DNA of 64,000 nucleotides from Eudorina sp. 2006-703-Eu-15 (GCA_003117195.1 BDSI01000018.1:596230-660229), one strand, 5' to 3'; counted from the stretch's first letter, positions 19,305 through 33,127 are shown. Made by a program: numbers and translations. The notes: generated by a model from the letters alone, not told the origin.

Positions 19305-19985
19305 GTGTTCGGAGTGGCTGGTGGCTTTGCACCGGAAAAAGGGCTCCTGCAACTTGTAATCAATCAGAGAGGGACCGACGGAGACAAGAATTCCGCTGGA
19401 CAGGGGCGCAGGCGCGTGATTCGCAGACCAGCCCTGGCCAAATGCCTGTCGTTGAGGATCGTTGGGCATGCGGCTCGAGCTATATCCCGGCTCCGGGACA
19501 CGACGGACGGGATGGAGAGGAGCGCGGACGCGACCCCCTCTACCGCCCGCACCCAGCGGCGGCGCCGCCGAGGCCGGGCAAGTTTTGCAGGGGAGTGCTT
19601 GGGGGTAGGCGCCGACGGGTGGCAGGAGTGGAACCGGTGGAGGGAGTGCGAGGCGGCCGTGGAGGCGCGTCAACATACACGACATCCCGTCGGGGTGGAG
19701 GGAGGCCGCCGAGGGGGCCGTGGGGCCCGCCGAGGCGACCCCCCCGTGGAGGGAGGAAGTCACGGATATGCTGGTGAGACGCATGGGGTTGAGGCCGCCT
19801 CCACGAGTACACCGTGCGGTATGGCACGGCGCTACATATGCACAGGCTCGGGGAGGCGTGCGGCGCACATGCGCTTTGCCTGTGAAACGATAGGGGTAGA
19901 GGATACTGCGCCCCAAGTGCCGAGGATGGTTTCCAGGGTGACAGAAAACATGCAGAGGATGTGGACGGAGGCCAAGTGGGAATAA
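19305..19985 (+). other. Open frame of unknown identity next to a retroelement copy
   Basis: A 226-codon frame starting MFGVAGGFAPEKG, rich in Arg, Gly and Ala, ends at TAA 19983-19985, about 60 bp before the retroelement segment at 20042. It may be an upstream, partly decayed part of the same non-LTR element. Nothing like it precedes the copy at 13.1 kb. No domain was recognised. Confidence 0.3.
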
Positions 19986-20041
19986 GGAGGCGTATTGACG
20001 GCCGGCGGTTGATGGAATCCCGATGTCCCACATGAGGGGGG

Positions 20042-20975
20042 CGGCGGTGGCCCCTTGCGGATGCAGGACATACTCGGGCGCCGGGGCGGTCCTGCCAACG
20101 CCAAGGCAACACCACTTTTGGGGCTGCGGGGTGGCCCCAGCGGTTGTCGCGCAGATCGAGGCGCGGTTAGGGGAAAACCTTCAAAGACAGCACGTGTGCC
20201 CCCACGGGAGTGCAACAGTGCGTATGGGACGTCGTCGTCTTGGCAACAACCAGTGCCATGGAAACGGTCCGGCGAGCATTGAGGGCTGCCAGGTCCAGGA
20301 ACGCGGACGGTACCCCTCGGCCATCGGTGGATGCTGAAGGTGTGGCCGCCCGGCGGGCAGTGGCGGATTTTTGGAGCCGGCTCTACGACTTCGCAGAGCT
20401 GGGAGTACCAAGGAAGGGGTGGTCAGCGTTGGGGGCTACACACCCCATCTTGAAGGTGCAGGATAATCGTCTTATGTGCCGTGGCCCTGTGCCGTCAGGC
20501 CAGGGTAATTAACCGAAGCCCTATGGGCGTTGAGTAGTAGTGAGCCGCGGGTGGACGGGGCACCTGTGCGCTCTAAGGCCCGTTGGCGTCATTAATAAGG
20601 CTGGGCGGAGTTTTTGGCCCGGTGGGTCCGTACGGGCAGGCCCCTGATGGTGGCTCGCGAGCCCCCGTGGCTCTCCAAAACTACGGGCCACCGCTGGAGC
20701 GAGTCGTGAGCCCGTCTTGGTTGGGATGGTGGTTCGCTAGTAGGCGCGCCCTGGTGGTTAACTCCCCCTGAGCGAGCTTTATCCCTGGCTGTGGTTGGTT
20801 CTCAGCAACGGGGTGGTTCCCTGGTATTGTGGGCACGGGGTGTGTTTCGGCGCATTTGTGGAGCCTGTCCGGTGCGCAGTTTCGTTTATGCAGTGTACGG
20901 TGAGGAAGCTTCGGTTGTCACCGATGACCTGCGGAGTCTGCTGTAACATCCTTAATAATAATCCTTAATAATAAT
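20042..20975 (+). mobile_element. Non-LTR retrotransposon 3' end, second copy of the AAT-rich-tail family
   Basis: Parallel to 13085-13996, with the conserved frame CVWDVVVLATTSAMET...ADFWSRLYDFAELGVP running to a stop near 20512. The 3' noncoding part ends with CTGTAACATCC and two TTAATAATAAT tail units. Confidence 0.72.
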
Positions 20976-21896
20976 TGACCAGCCCTTGCTTCCGGCTCCC
21001 CTGTCTACCTTTCCCGTCGCGACTTTAATAGCAGACGAGGAGAGCGGATTGCCAGGTTGTACAGAGGGGCGTCGGGCATGTATGCCTTTCATGCCGCGGC
21101 AGTGTCCTTGCCAAGTGTGTGGATGAGCTTGCGCGTTTTGGGGTTCCAGCCTATACTTTTCTTTCATGCAACCTTCGGGTTCGCCAAACTGCGGTCTCTC
21201 GAGTCTCGACGTCCCGACAACGCACGTGCGCCGACTTGTCTGTGGCAGCCCTCGCGGGATGGCAAGCACCGAAGCAAGAGCCAGAGCGTCAGGCACGCAG
21301 CATCACAGCAAATCAGACTGATGGACAAAGCCTCCCTTATGCTGCGTGGTAGTTTGTTTGTCCCCATTGGGAGCCCCCGTCGTGCGTCCAACCGTACGAG
21401 ATGTGTGCGGCGTGCCCCCGGACGCCGAGCGAACACATTCACTTTCCCTCGTGTGTCCATCCGGGAGGTGAAGTTTGTCGGCGGGCAGTACCGGTGACGT
21501 GACATGCGGCAGCTGACGTGACTTGCGGCAGCTGGTCGTAACAGTACCTCTCGTCGTGCCGTGCCATCTGTTATGCAAGCCCGCGCGGCAGTGCCCCCGC
21601 GTGACCCTCATCACGTTTCAAATGAATGGAGTCCCGCTGCGTGAAGGTGCCTTCACGCGCGCCGCATTTACATGTCCAGAGATCCGCGATTCGAATGCCG
21701 GCTCCCTCCCCGCAATTCGGCGGGTCTGGCGCGGTTTCCAGCATTCCAGGAGAGGCAATCCTGGCGCGCTGGTAACCTGGTGTGTTGGCCGGTACGGCTG
21801 CATGACCCCACGCACCCCCGCGGGTGTATGTTGGAGCATTGCGCAGTCCTTGGCAGGGGTTGATGAGGTGAGGCGCCTATGAGCTGTCTGGGCCCG
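20976..21896. other. Unassigned stretch, possibly retroelement body
   Basis: It contains a 146-codon open frame (21057-21497, plus) without recognisable domains. It lies directly upstream of a CATT-tail retroelement end and could be an older part of that element. Confidence 0.3.
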
Positions 21897-22058
21897 TTGG
21901 AACACCCGGTCTGGACTCGGTTCCACCTTGTAACGGTTACATTACATGGTGTGGAGGTGTCCTGCCGCCTTGGCGGTGGGGCCTGCTGGGGCTTGCCCTG
22001 GTATACACCGGTGATCCCTTTGGGGTCCGCTGTAACGTTCATTCATTCATTCATGGTG
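21897..22058 (+). mobile_element. Non-LTR retrotransposon 3' end, CATT-tail family
   Basis: Shares GTGTGGAGGTGTC, TGCCGCCTTGGCGG, CTGCTGGGGCTTGCCCTGG and GGGGTCCGCTGTAAC with the copy at 34.8-35.2 kb. It ends in CATTCATTCATTCAT. Confidence 0.75.
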
Positions 22059-23290
22059 TACCACCGACGCCCGATGCTTTTGCGTTTGCGTGTCGGGATG
22101 GTTGTCTCGGGGCTGCGGGCCCTCTATCTTGTTTTCGCAGCTGAGTTTTATTTCGTGAGTTATTGCTTTATTTGTCGGCGGGGCGGGCTCACTGGGGGTC
22201 TCCGTCCTGTAGTTGGCGCGACGATCCTTTGAACGCTTCTGAACGCTTCTCATACAAGCAAGGTGCAGTGGGCCGAGATGCGTGCAGGTGGATGTGGCTG
22301 TTTTTGGTGGTTCAGGAGCGTGGAGGCGCGTACTTCAAAGCGGTTGCATAGCAACCAATTCGCATGTAAGGAAGGTAGGAACCACGGCAGCCATGCCCAC
22401 TAATTTGATCTGCGCAGGATAGTTGCCGTCGGCCTCCCGGAAACAGCACCTTACCACGAGGGCTCTAACGCCCCCCTGGTCAGCCACGGGTTCGGCACCA
22501 AACCTGCCGACGGAAGGCCTTGCTTGGTGGCAGTTCGTTGACAGAAAATATAACCGGAAGCTTCCGACTAGCTTCTGCCATGAGTTTGGAAATTTGAGCC
22601 ATGAGAATAAGGGTCAAAATTGGAATGCGGGCTATGCGTAGCTTGAGCCGGGCTGGCGACGGCGTTGGGCCTTTCCGCAAATAGAAGTGGTACGACTCAA
22701 GGCCGGCGACCGTATCCTCAGCGCATAATTCAAATATCCTTATCTTGGCTGTGTTGTTCAGCACGCGCCCCGCCCTTCCAACCTGGAGGTCGCGTCGCGC
22801 GCCATTTCGTTTTGTTGGTTGCGTGTTCTTTTCCTTTTGGATAGGTGCGGCCGTTCCATCGGACAGACCGTGTGAGCACCGACAGCCGATATTCTGTATC
22901 AGAAATCGCAGTGACAGTAGCAGGAGCTACTCAGAAACGTACGGACAAAATGTACGGACAAGCAATGCCGTTCTGCTATGGGCGCATTCCCTAATTGCAA
23001 GATAACATTTACGTAACAACATTGTCAAAACTGCATATTAATTCATTTCATTGTTGTTTTTACACATCACTTGACTCCCGAGTCAAAGGCGCCCAGATAT
23101 TAATAATTCGTTTATAATAGCGCATAAGCAGCCGCTTGCACCGATGATCAGCAACGATATATGATTCGGCCCAAAGAAATTTGAATTTTCCACTCGACAG
23201 CCTCCGCAGCCTCGGCACAACGAGCGTTCTGCATTGGATACCCAGGCAAACCATGGGTTCTGATCATCTTGCAGCAATTATAACGAGGTA
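22059..23290. other. Gene-free stretch with no recognised content
   Basis: Only short, unsupported frames occur. No splice-consistent exon or known domain was found. The left edge of the 9.7-kb tandem duplication falls at its right end. Confidence 0.35.
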
Positions 23291-24466
23291 CGTGGTGTAT
23301 TCCGCTTGAGACCTTGATTTCACCAGCAGCCTGGTCCAGTTGTGGCACCCCTTAACTGACAAGTTTTGACCTCCTTCCCCGCATGCCCTAACACGGTAAA
23401 CCTGGTTGCGGCTTTCGTGCTGCTAGCTTGGAGCATTTATGGATGTATGGCTGCCGGCTGGAGCTAGCGGCTTTGGAGAGGAGATCGAGGCAGGTGGGCG
23501 TTCACATGGGTGGGTGAGTCGGCAGGACATGCCTGGGCACGAAGAACGGACGGCATGAATGAAGACGGATGGAGGAGTGGGTGCAAAGGCGGCTTATTAC
23601 AGCGGGCACCTGGGAAGGCAGGCGACGAAACAAGTCTGTCGAAGCACGGGAGCAGGATGTGTGGATGGTGGCCGTTGGCCTCAGCGACGAACCGGTATTC
23701 CCGGGATCACCCTTGCGCCTACTCACACACAGATCAAGCAAGTGTCAGCATGAAGCTATTCCATGAAGCTATTCCATGCCCATGTGAAACATGTACCGTG
23801 GAGTTCCAAGGGTCAACAATAGCAGATAGGTGAAGCAAGCATCCACAAAATGCTTGATGCGTGCTAGATCTTGCGGCAGCAGGCAAAGCTTCCGTCCGCC
23901 GTGTTGCTGCAATGGCCTATTTCCATCCATATCCTAAGCAAGGCCGCTACTGTTCATCCGTTTATACCTATGTTTGGACTGAGTCTCGCCTGCCAGCAAT
24001 ATTACAAATAACAATTCGCAAACCGAGGCGCTTGTTACGGAGCGGGGCTGGAGATAGAGGTGCCCTGTAGTGGCGACAACTGGGACTTAGCACCGCGACG
24101 TGCACAGCAGCATGACGCGCATAGCACGCAAGGCCCTGAATAAGCCAAACTACACAATAAGCGAATCCGAAATTATTGAACTAACAGTAAGACAATGCCA
24201 AAGGCTTGTGTGGTATATCTCAACAGATTGCACATACAATCTGCCTAACTACGATACGGTACGTGTCAGGGTGAGGGAACGATGAGGAAAGGGTGCATAA
24301 AGGCTCACCGGGATAGGGCAGGTGCCATCAATTCGCTTACATACCACGGTCCAATTCCGAGTCCTGGCTACACCCGCGGCGGCCGTTACTTAGGTGTTTG
24401 ACATCTAGCTTGGTACAACGATTCCGCTGGCGTGTGCAGCCATTGGCTAAGTGACGAACCCAATTG

Positions 24467-24471
24467 TTACA
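24467..24471 (-). terminator. Candidate polyadenylation signal of SRCR gene C
   Basis: TTACA on plus is TGTAA on minus, about 780 nt beyond the gene C stop. It is a typical volvocine signal, but it is one of several possible positions. The sequence between it and the stop (24472-25251) holds no recognised exon. Confidence 0.3.
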
Positions 24472-25251
24472 TGCCCCCTGGCCGTTGCAACTGCCACTGC
24501 CAAATCTCCGACCGAATAATTGGTCCCACCCAGAGCTCCCACACAGGGAACATCCATCACACAGCATGCAGGCGCTCCTATTAATGGCTATCACGTAGGT
24601 CAAGAGCCAGTCCCCGCCTTTATCTTCTGCGGCGGTGGCCGGAAGCTTGGCCGCGGCATTTCACGAGAGCTACCTTTGGATGGGTACGGGTCCCCAAGGC
24701 CCCTGCATGACAGCAAACTTCATCGCCATCAGTCACTGGAGTAGACAATACCCAGTCGTAAATCACCCTGTAACTGCCCGTCGATACTCCTCCTTCCCAT
24801 TGGTTAGCGGCCCACGGCGCAAGGCGCCGGTCGCTCTTATTACGTGCAGCTGGCATGGCGTGCCAGTTCATGGACTGCAAATTCGTCGGCAGAGTTGTAG
24901 GCCCGGCATATGGTTGCTGCTGTAAAATTCATGCAGCACGCGCTCGCAGCTTTAAAAATAGTTGATTTGCAACAGCTAAAGTTCTCGTAGGTAGGGAGCA
25001 ACACGTGCAAGCGACGGACGCAGCCAACTGCATGACAATTGGTTGTGGCTGGTCTAGATGGGCGCGTAATGTAATAGATGGAAGCTGGCCCCTTCCTACC
25101 ATGGGACAGCACAGCCTCGCTCGCTACTCGCTGGTTGTACAGGGCTCACATGGCGCATACACAAGGCCGTCTGCTTTGCAAGACGTACAAACCAGTTAGA
25201 TCAGCCGCAAAGTGCATGGATGTTCATTTGTCTCACAACAAACGACGAGCT

Positions 25252-28200
25252 TCAAGGTCCTGCGAGGAATACCTCGCAGATGATGGCGATCATCGCACCC
25301 TGGGGACACGGAGATGTAGACACCTGTGCGGCGGCGGCCGGGTAGAGTGGCCAGCAGCAGGCGCATGCGGCAGCTAAAGGCGTGGGTTGCAGCATATAAA
25401 AATAAAATGACAAAAACAATAACAATTTGACCAGGAACTGGCCCAATGTAGAATAAACCGGCAGAGCAGCAGGTGGGGTTATTACGTACCCAGGGCGGGA
25501 TTCGCTACGTACCACTAGCTAGGGCGTTTGAAACAGATGGCCCCGCGACGTGCGTTGAAAGCGTATATGCATATCATATACATGCCCGAGGTCTGACAAG
25601 ACCAATATACAGTAAATGCCAAGCCATCCTGCTATTAATGATCCTCGTATTCTCGGATGGTCATGTATGCAACACCGCGCGGCCAAAGACATTGTATGTC
25701 TGTGTGGGACCCCGAATAACTGTAGGTTTTCTGAGTGATGAAGCGCTAGAAAACCAAGGTTTTCTGTGAACTCAGAGGAGTTCTGCCCTTTAGCGGTTGT
25801 ACGGCACTTGGTGCAGGTTAAGTTGGCCGCGAAGGCGTGGAGAAATGATTTTCGGGTTATGTAGCTACTTTGGATGGTTATCGTGAGGCTGTAGGTAAAA
25901 AGCCTGATCATAGCTTCGCTGTAGCCGGCCCGCACCCGGCCTACCTACCGCACGAAGACGGCTGATCCATTGTTTGCAGGTACCCTTATGTATAACTACC
26001 GGACGATGATTTCCCATGAAAACGAATAAAGACTTGTAATACTATAACCTGGCGTTACAATAACATATCAGCTGTGTTTGAGTACATTGCCAGGGCAGCG
26101 TGTTTATGCGGTGGCGTGCTGCACAGCTGGCAGGGGCGGCCTTGCTTAGTTGATTGCTTGCCGGCGATCCGTCCTCGTTTTCGCGTTCTAACTGGCCAGC
26201 AGCAGTGAACATGCAATGTGCGGCATACCTAACCCGGCTGTGCGCACGTATGCCGGTGCGTTCGTTTGTAACAAACCTGAGTGGCCATACACTATTCTAT
26301 CCGACTCAGACTGCAATTATTGCATGCACGTGCAATCATTGCAGACGTACATACAGATATTGAAAGGAATCGCAGTTTTGCATCAGCCTGCATACCTGAC
26401 GAACAGCGCGCGTAAACAGCGTGCCTGCCGCCTGGCATGGATGGCTAGATGTCTGTTGTTTCCGATCGGTGCGACAGGATTTCCCTGGTGTCTTGGTTAC
26501 TTACCTTGTAGGTCAGGTCTTGGAGCCTGGTTGCGGTTGAAGGATTTCCCCCAGTGATGGTGACGTAGCCCTTGACCGCCTTGGGGTCGAAGTCGCCCGG
26601 CGCGGAGGCGGCTGCGATGTAGAATGTGAATAACCCACGAGTTATTTGTCAGCAACAGGCAACGCGAGTAATCATATATATGTATATATATACACATGTA
26701 TAGACGAGATGTCAGCGCTGTGCGTGCATGATCGGCGGCTCGATCGCAGTGCGTAGATGGACGGAGGTGCTGACCGACCCACAGCCCAGCGCTGATGGCC
26801 CTAGCTGCGCTGAAGCAAGTGCGTGCCGGGAGGTAGACGCGCGCGGGCTTTCAAACACTTCAGCCGTATGTATGCCATGTAGATCACTCGTTGATTGCCG
26901 TACGTATGTACTACCTACCATGATGAGTAATCCTGTAAAGATGATTGATGGAACTTGAAGCACGACATCTTACAAAACTTCGATGGCGGGCGGGGTCGGC
27001 GGTAAGCGCTACTGCTGTTAATTAAAACAATTGCGGTAATAATTATGTTGTCCGTTCGTTCGTTGGTGTGAAGACGATAAATACACACGCACGTACCCAC
27101 CTTTTTGCGGGATGAGGAACGGGGTCTCGGAGACATCGCCCATAGCGAATTGGTAAGCCGGCAGCCATGGCTTTTCACGCGCCGTAAACTTCTGCAATAA
27201 TGCATGGCACACAGTCGAAACGCACGGATGCAAGTCATATACTTTTTATTAAATATATATTTGCAAAGAACGGGAACACATACGCATGCAGTGTATGGTG
27301 AGGAAGCTTCGGCTGTCACCGATGACCCGGGGGTCCGCTGTAACATCCTTGATAATAATATGACATGTGGTGGTCAGCCCGCAAGGCAGATCTCAACTGC
27401 GTACACGCAGCGGGCGGCGTATAATTGCAATGCGTGGTCGTCAGGATAGATAATTAGACAACATTTTGCCGACGACCAACTAAAAAGGCAAGCTTATTCC
27501 AACGAATTCAGAAGCCGGCATAGCCAACTCAATTATGTAGTAATTGCCGGGTATGGCTTCATATATGAACGTCGTGTACGTTCAGCGCGAATAAAGAACC
27601 TCCAGTAAAAACGAAGTTCGACCAAAAACGATAACAATAAATAGTATAAATAACGGACGCACAACGCGTTCCTGCGGAGTCACACCACACGCCGCTACCG
27701 CAGCTGCTGCTCCTATCGACAACTTTGCGGCGCATCGCCGAGGCCCTGCCTCCGAGGCCATCTGCTGAAAGCAGCGGGCGAAGGCGCAAGCAAATGGAGT
27801 ACGATCGCACCTACCTGCCCGCACGCTATACTGGCTACACTGTCCGCAAGACGGGCATTGGTGACGTTGCAGACGGGCGCCCAGATCTTGCCGACGTTGC
27901 TTGTGACTGTACTTGCAGCAGGGGCGTCCACCTGATGACGGCACAATGCATGCACCCACGGCGACTCACGCATACACCAGTCCACTAGATCGATGCATAT
28001 CTGACAGCGTCCGTTGCATTGGCACTGTTGCGACTGGGAGTTTGGCTGATTGTTTGGTCGGTAATGTACCTAGTTACTGTAGGGTGGAAGGCGGCTGTAG
28101 TAGGCGGCGTGATGCTGGGGTCAAGCAAGCTGCACGAGCAAGACTTGGTGTATCGTATCCCTCCATCCCTTACTTGTATCTCAATTCGGTAGGACGCTGG

Positions 28201-31200
28201 CGACGACGCGCACAGCTTCGCGGCGCTAGGTGTGGCGCACAGGTTGGGCCCCAGCTTGCCGTCCGCATTAATGTCGGTGTTGGAAAAGAGGCGGATGAGG
28301 CTGTCGACCGGTGGCGGGGCTGCAAGCGCGCGGGCGCACGCACACCATCCAGGCGAAAACGCATTTCGACTTGGTAAACAACATTGTTATTACAGCATTA
28401 ATATAATATAAATATAATACAATATATGTAATATAAAATAACATCTTACACTTATTAAATTTAAAGCATTAATGCATTGATACTCGGTATGTTAAATGTA
28501 AAATTATATTTCTCTCACCGTTATGAAGAATACGTGTGAGTATCGTCAGCAACTCACCAGGTGGTGGGTTGGGAGGCCTTGGTGGGGGCGGCGGCGCAGG
28601 CGGGAAGGTCTTGTCTGCATCGTTGCGTGGTACATACGAGTTATTGCACTAGGTTGTTGTTACGAAATACGGCACCAAGTTGCTGGCACAGGATCATAGG
28701 GACAACGTGCACGAGTCGTAAGGCACGCATCCTCCTGTGTTTTACATCTACTTGTCCATTAAGAGTATTTGTTACTACTGACTACCGATAAGCACAATAT
28801 CGTTCGCCATTAACCGTACTATCCTGATCCAACCAAGTAGCTAGTGTCTGTCGTGCTGAGAAAATGCAGCAACGTGCAGCACAGGTTGAGCAGCACGGGT
28901 AGGGAACGTCGTCTGTACCTAGATGTGTATGTGATGGGGGATAGATGTACAGTAGCTAATCCGTGCCCTAAGCGATGTCGTCGCTCGGTCGTCTACACTT
29001 ACTTGAGCACTGAACCGCCACTACCGGCCCTGCCGGGTTGCACGTCCCGTAATTAAAAGTGCACGTGAATGGCGCGCTGGTTGGTGAATCAATCCCGCTG
29101 TTCATAACGAGCCCCAACAAGTTTCTCCCATGTTTCTTATTGTCGCTTGACCCATCACATTCGACGCTATCCGTGGCCGCCGTTAACCACGCTGGATCCT
29201 CGCTGTGCTGCAAGCGGCGATGACGACGACCCGAACTCTGCCGATTGTCGTTGCAACTTATGGCCCCTGCCAGACGCATCCTGGACATAAGCAAACGTCA
29301 ACCAGCAGGAGACAGAGCTAGCGTGTGGGAACGGTAGGTACCGGTGGGCATCTATCAGGATGCATGCCTCACCAAGTATCGTTCACTAGCCAGCAGCAGC
29401 AAGCAAACAGCAGCGGAGGGAACGAACGAAGCGTTACTCCCCACATGGCCGGATGACCACGAACAATGAAGACGTCATGCGAGGATACCCCGGCATGCAA
29501 GTACGCATTGATCCTTGCTAGACGGATTCACGTATGTCGATCGTAATACTCACGATGCGCTGTTTCCGGGAAAGCACAATGTACGAGTGTAGAACTGTCT
29601 GCCGTACAAGTAGCCCAGCATTTGACACATCCTCTGCGCAATCGTCCGCAGGAGAAACTGTTATTGGTGGGACGCAAAATAATACTTCTTGAACCTGGTC
29701 TAACTAGGCACGCGCGCCTGGGCATCCAGCTGCCCCTCTATTCCCGTGTCGTCACCGTCAACGTAAGATTTGTGATTTCGGGTCGAAGCGATAATGGTCA
29801 TCAGTCAAATACTTCCTCGGGCCCCCTGACTGACAAGATGACGTTCATTGAGCCGCCCTCCGCACAATTGTGCACAGCGCAGCAGGCGTACGGGGGAAGC
29901 CGGGAAGCCGGAGCAGTGAAGCCAGGACGGGGTAGTGTGAATCTTTCCTCCTTGAAATGAATTCAACAACATAACTGGGTGTAACACAGCATGCACCTGC
30001 TGCGCGTGGTGCGCAGCAGGTTTGCGCACGCATGCATGGCTGCTGTATGTGCTCAGCAACCTGCAGCCCCCAGGAGGTACTAATGCAAACAGTGCCGGTT
30101 TTAGTAAGTCCACCGCCGTCCTACCTGCGCTTGGCCGTCATCAAAGGAGTCCGGGCACACTTGCACCCATGTATCACTAAGACCTGCGCCTCTTGTGGGC
30201 TTTACCTCCAGGCGCCCCTTCGTCGCGTCGCCACCCACCAAACGCACGCCGTTCTTTTCGTCTGCGCGCGATGCAGTGCATGTGCGTGTGTGTGCACACG
30301 GATGTGGATATGTGGACGATGGATGCATCCATCGCTTGGATGACAGCTCGCGTTCGTGGGGACGGAACGGGTGATAGAAATAATGTCATCAAATACACAC
30401 GGCGCTACGTGGCTAAGTGCCGCACTAGCCGCAGCCCCGGGGTATCGTCGCGCAGTAAAAATAAGTTTGTTCGAACAACGAGTGAAAGTAGTCCAGCAAA
30501 ATATATACTTACGGCGGAGGCTGCGCGAGTTGCTATGCATGCGTGCATGCTGCGCTGATTGTTAGCGGGCCTGCGCGAGTTAGCGAAACATTGCTATCCC
30601 CGCGTGTTTTCACGTGCGCGCCGCCCCCTAAGCTGCCGGGGCCACGTACGGCGGTTAGGAGCTGCTAATATCGTATACGACAATATAAGCCCTTTCTCAC
30701 GAGCGTGTATATGCTTTTAGACACTCGCCTAAACTGAAGCTGCAAGTACTAACAACCGTTTTGATTGTTGATAATTCTATCGATGGTTTTAGATCCCAGA
30801 AGCCTTGCTCGAGTGAAAGGAATAATTATTTCCAGTTCTTTTAGGGTTTACGCAAGTTTTACGCGCGCGAATCACGGTTATCACGCGCGCGAATCACGCC
30901 GCGCGCACGGCGGGGGTGCGCGACGATTCCCCGGAGGTACAGAAATAATAATGGACACACGCACTTCCAGCGTCGTGCATCAAACCATGCAATCTCACGT
31001 GCATCGTCCGTATTTGCGTATCGCGGACACCCGACGACTTACATATGATGGATTTGGTGGGCGGCGCTGCAGCGGCATCGCCTGTATCCATGCAGCACAC
31101 GCACCGGCGGGGGGCAAGACGTTGCGTCATCCGATCAGTGCCTGCGTACCTCAGTGTTGGTGCAGCGTACGTCCATTGCCCTGCCAGGGGCAGGTGCACT

Positions 31201-31479
31201 GTCTGATTCACTCTTTGACGCCTACATTCGCCATTTTGCGTTGATGTGTGTTTATGTTCATCAGACATTCCGCTCGCCCACAGCTGCACGCACGCACGCG
31301 CAGCTGGCTGTCGCGCGCAGGATGAAACCATATCGCGCGATGCACACCCACTACTCTTAGCTTCTAGCATTACGTTGCTTGTTTATGTGCCAGCAGTAAT
31401 AAAACTCACCAAGTCCTAAGAAATAGGCTAAAAGAAAGACGATGCCAGACATATTAAAAATATTCACTCCGACGGCCAT
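25252..31479 (-). CDS. SRCR gene C: secreted two-domain SRCR protein (384 aa, 10 exons)
   Basis: Exons on the minus strand: 31479-31410, 30261-30125, 29633-29554, 29280-29003, 28614-28558, 28319-28174, 27931-27815, 27191-27101, 26611-26505 and 25323-25252. The total is 1155 nt and every phase agrees. The hydrophobic leader begins MAVGVNIFNMSGIVFLLAY. SRCR domain 1 has VRLVGGDATKGRLEV, W-VQVCPDSF, MCQMLGYLYGRQFY, SC and GTCNPAGPVVAVQC. The linker is FPPAPPPPPRPPNPPP. The second SRCR-like domain includes NLCATPSAAKLC, GKIWAPVCNVTNA and SIACGQ, and ends SPCPQGAMIAIICEV. Unlike A and B it has an extra phase-0 intron inside domain 1. Its start faces the E' remnant across a divergent intergenic region. 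A short AAT-tail retroelement end lies in intron 7. No disabling change was seen. Confidence 0.83.
27288..27357 (+). mobile_element. Short AAT-tail retroelement end in an intron of gene C
   Basis: GTGAGGAAGCTTCGGCTGTC, then GGGGTCCGCTGTAACATCC and TTGATAATAAT. It is absent from the same intron of duplicate D. It matches the last 70 bp of the elements at 13.1 and 20.0 kb. Confidence 0.8.
28380..28500. repeat. AT-rich low-complexity tract
   Basis: Run of TAATATAAATATAATA-type sequence in intron 5 of gene C. No other content was seen. Confidence 0.8.
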
Positions 31480-32871
31480 GATTCCCAAAGTGGAGAGGGT
31501 ATGCGTCTGGTATGGTCGCTCGTCGATCGACGGCAGGATTGGAAAGCGTAATACAATCTCAAAGAGGGTGTGCAAGGACAATAATGTCACCCGGCACCAC
31601 ACGCCGCCCGCCAACAGATAGAGGTACAGCGAGCGGGCCTAGCGGGCCAGGGACGTGTGGATTTTGATGCTGGCCGATTGCACTGAGATATATTTTTAGA
31701 TTGTGAGAGTTGAATGTATGTATCGCATATTTTTAAACCCTGCAGACGGGATACCTTGATGTTGTTTCCTACTACATACCTGCTGTCGCCTGAGAAGCTA
31801 GTGCCTCATCAGGCGTTGAGCCTAATAATGACGGACCACAGGGCCTCGGCGGGCTTGGTTGCTGAATTGGGCTGATGATCCAATTGCACACTGCGTATGC
31901 ATGTATGAATAATGCTCGCTACATAATCTTACATACGCTGCTAAACGTTCATCCAATAAGTAGTAGCCCTCATGCTTAAATTGTTATTTGCGTTCATTCA
32001 TCTCCCGCCAACATTATTGTTCGTGCGGTTAGCTGGGCGCCGTTGCCAGGAGAAACCACGCACGAATGCAGTTTAGGCGCTGGCTTCCGCAATTTCCGCC
32101 ATGAATGCCAATTAGTACAACGACATGGTTAGCTCATGCTTTTACTAACACGATTAGTTTGGTGTAGCCGGGCGATCTACGCAATCCGGCGGTGCCTCAG
32201 TAGCTATAGGGCGTATGCGTGTGGTCCTCCGCTCGGGATACTCGGGCTTGATCATGCATCCGCGCGCATGGATGGACTACACGGATGTCTGCTGAGCCAT
32301 GCTCGCATTATGGATGATTTATCTGGACGGACGGGCCGCCGCACATGCAGCAGTAGTGCGTGATGACCTCGATCGCGCGCCTTGCTAACAGCTGTGTATA
32401 GCAAGGGGAGTGCGTGTACGGCAGCATTTGTCAGGCTCACCCCCTGACCAGATTCACCCTACGGTAGGAGAACCGCCTAACACATTAAACACATGCATGT
32501 ACGCTACGCTGCTGTACGCCATCCGGCCTGTACAAAACTAACAACAATAATGCCGTAGACGCAAAATCAGATAGCTAGGTACGAGCAAATATGCACTGAT
32601 GCAGGCAACCAGGTGTTAGGTGATGAGTTATATTCTGATACATATAACTGCTTTGGCTGACGAATCATGAGTCGTATCAGACTCCATCTGACATCGATAC
32701 GGTTGGAAACCACCAATCAAGGCGACACCCATGCATGTAAACAATTGCGGTATAGTCTTCATCTATCCTCGCAGCTCATGGATCCGTCGAGTCGGCTGCA
32801 CTTGATACTTATGCGATTGTCAGCGAGCCTCGTACTCTGGCAAGCAACGAACGGGATCTGTTGCATCGCAG
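31480..32871. promoter_or_regulatory. Divergent intergenic region between gene C and the E' remnant
   Basis: It corresponds to 40387-42520 of unit 2. Conserved blocks such as TGCCTCATCAGGCGT, GGCGGGCTTGGTTG and GTGTAGCCG/GTGTAACCG persist despite many small insertions. The segment that holds the signal-peptide exon of gene E in unit 2 has no counterpart here. Confidence 0.45.
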
Positions 32872-33009
32872 ACAAAAAAATAGAGTTCGTCTGGTCGGTG
32901 GAGACAAAACCAAGGGTCGGCTGGAAGTCCGCCGTTAATGTATATGGACACCTTCGGCGAATGGGTCCCCGTGTGCGACAACGACGCCTTGAAAGCTAAA
33001 GTTGCAGGG
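32872..33009 (+). pseudogene. SRCR gene E' remnant: first SRCR exon only
   Basis: Copy of exon 2 of gene E (42521-42663) with GTTCGTCTGGTCGGTGGAG and a strongly conserved GAATGGGTCCCCGTGTGCG block. The 5' end is altered (ACAAAAAAATAG for ACGAGAAAAATGG) with a net frameshift. No signal-peptide exon precedes it and no later exons follow, because unit 2 of the duplication starts about 180 bp downstream. Confidence 0.8.
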
Positions 33010-33127
33010 GTACGTGCGCGCGTGTTTCGTGGTGTGGCGACGCGTGGGAGGTAAGGGGTCCTCAGCTGTAGGGCCGTCGTGTTGCGCGCGTATACCTAGG
33101 TAGATAGCCAGATGTGGCTCGTGTAAT

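Larger units (their letters stand above)
23291..33100. repeat. Segmental duplication unit 1 (SRCR gene C plus E' remnant)
   Basis: Collinear with 33190-42758: 3' flank, a minus-strand SRCR gene, a divergent intergenic region and the start of a plus-strand SRCR gene. Similarity begins at GTATTCCG(C/T)TTGAGACC and ends in the intron after the first SRCR exon of the plus gene. A retroelement scrap lies at the junction (33.13-33.18 kb). Confidence 0.85.
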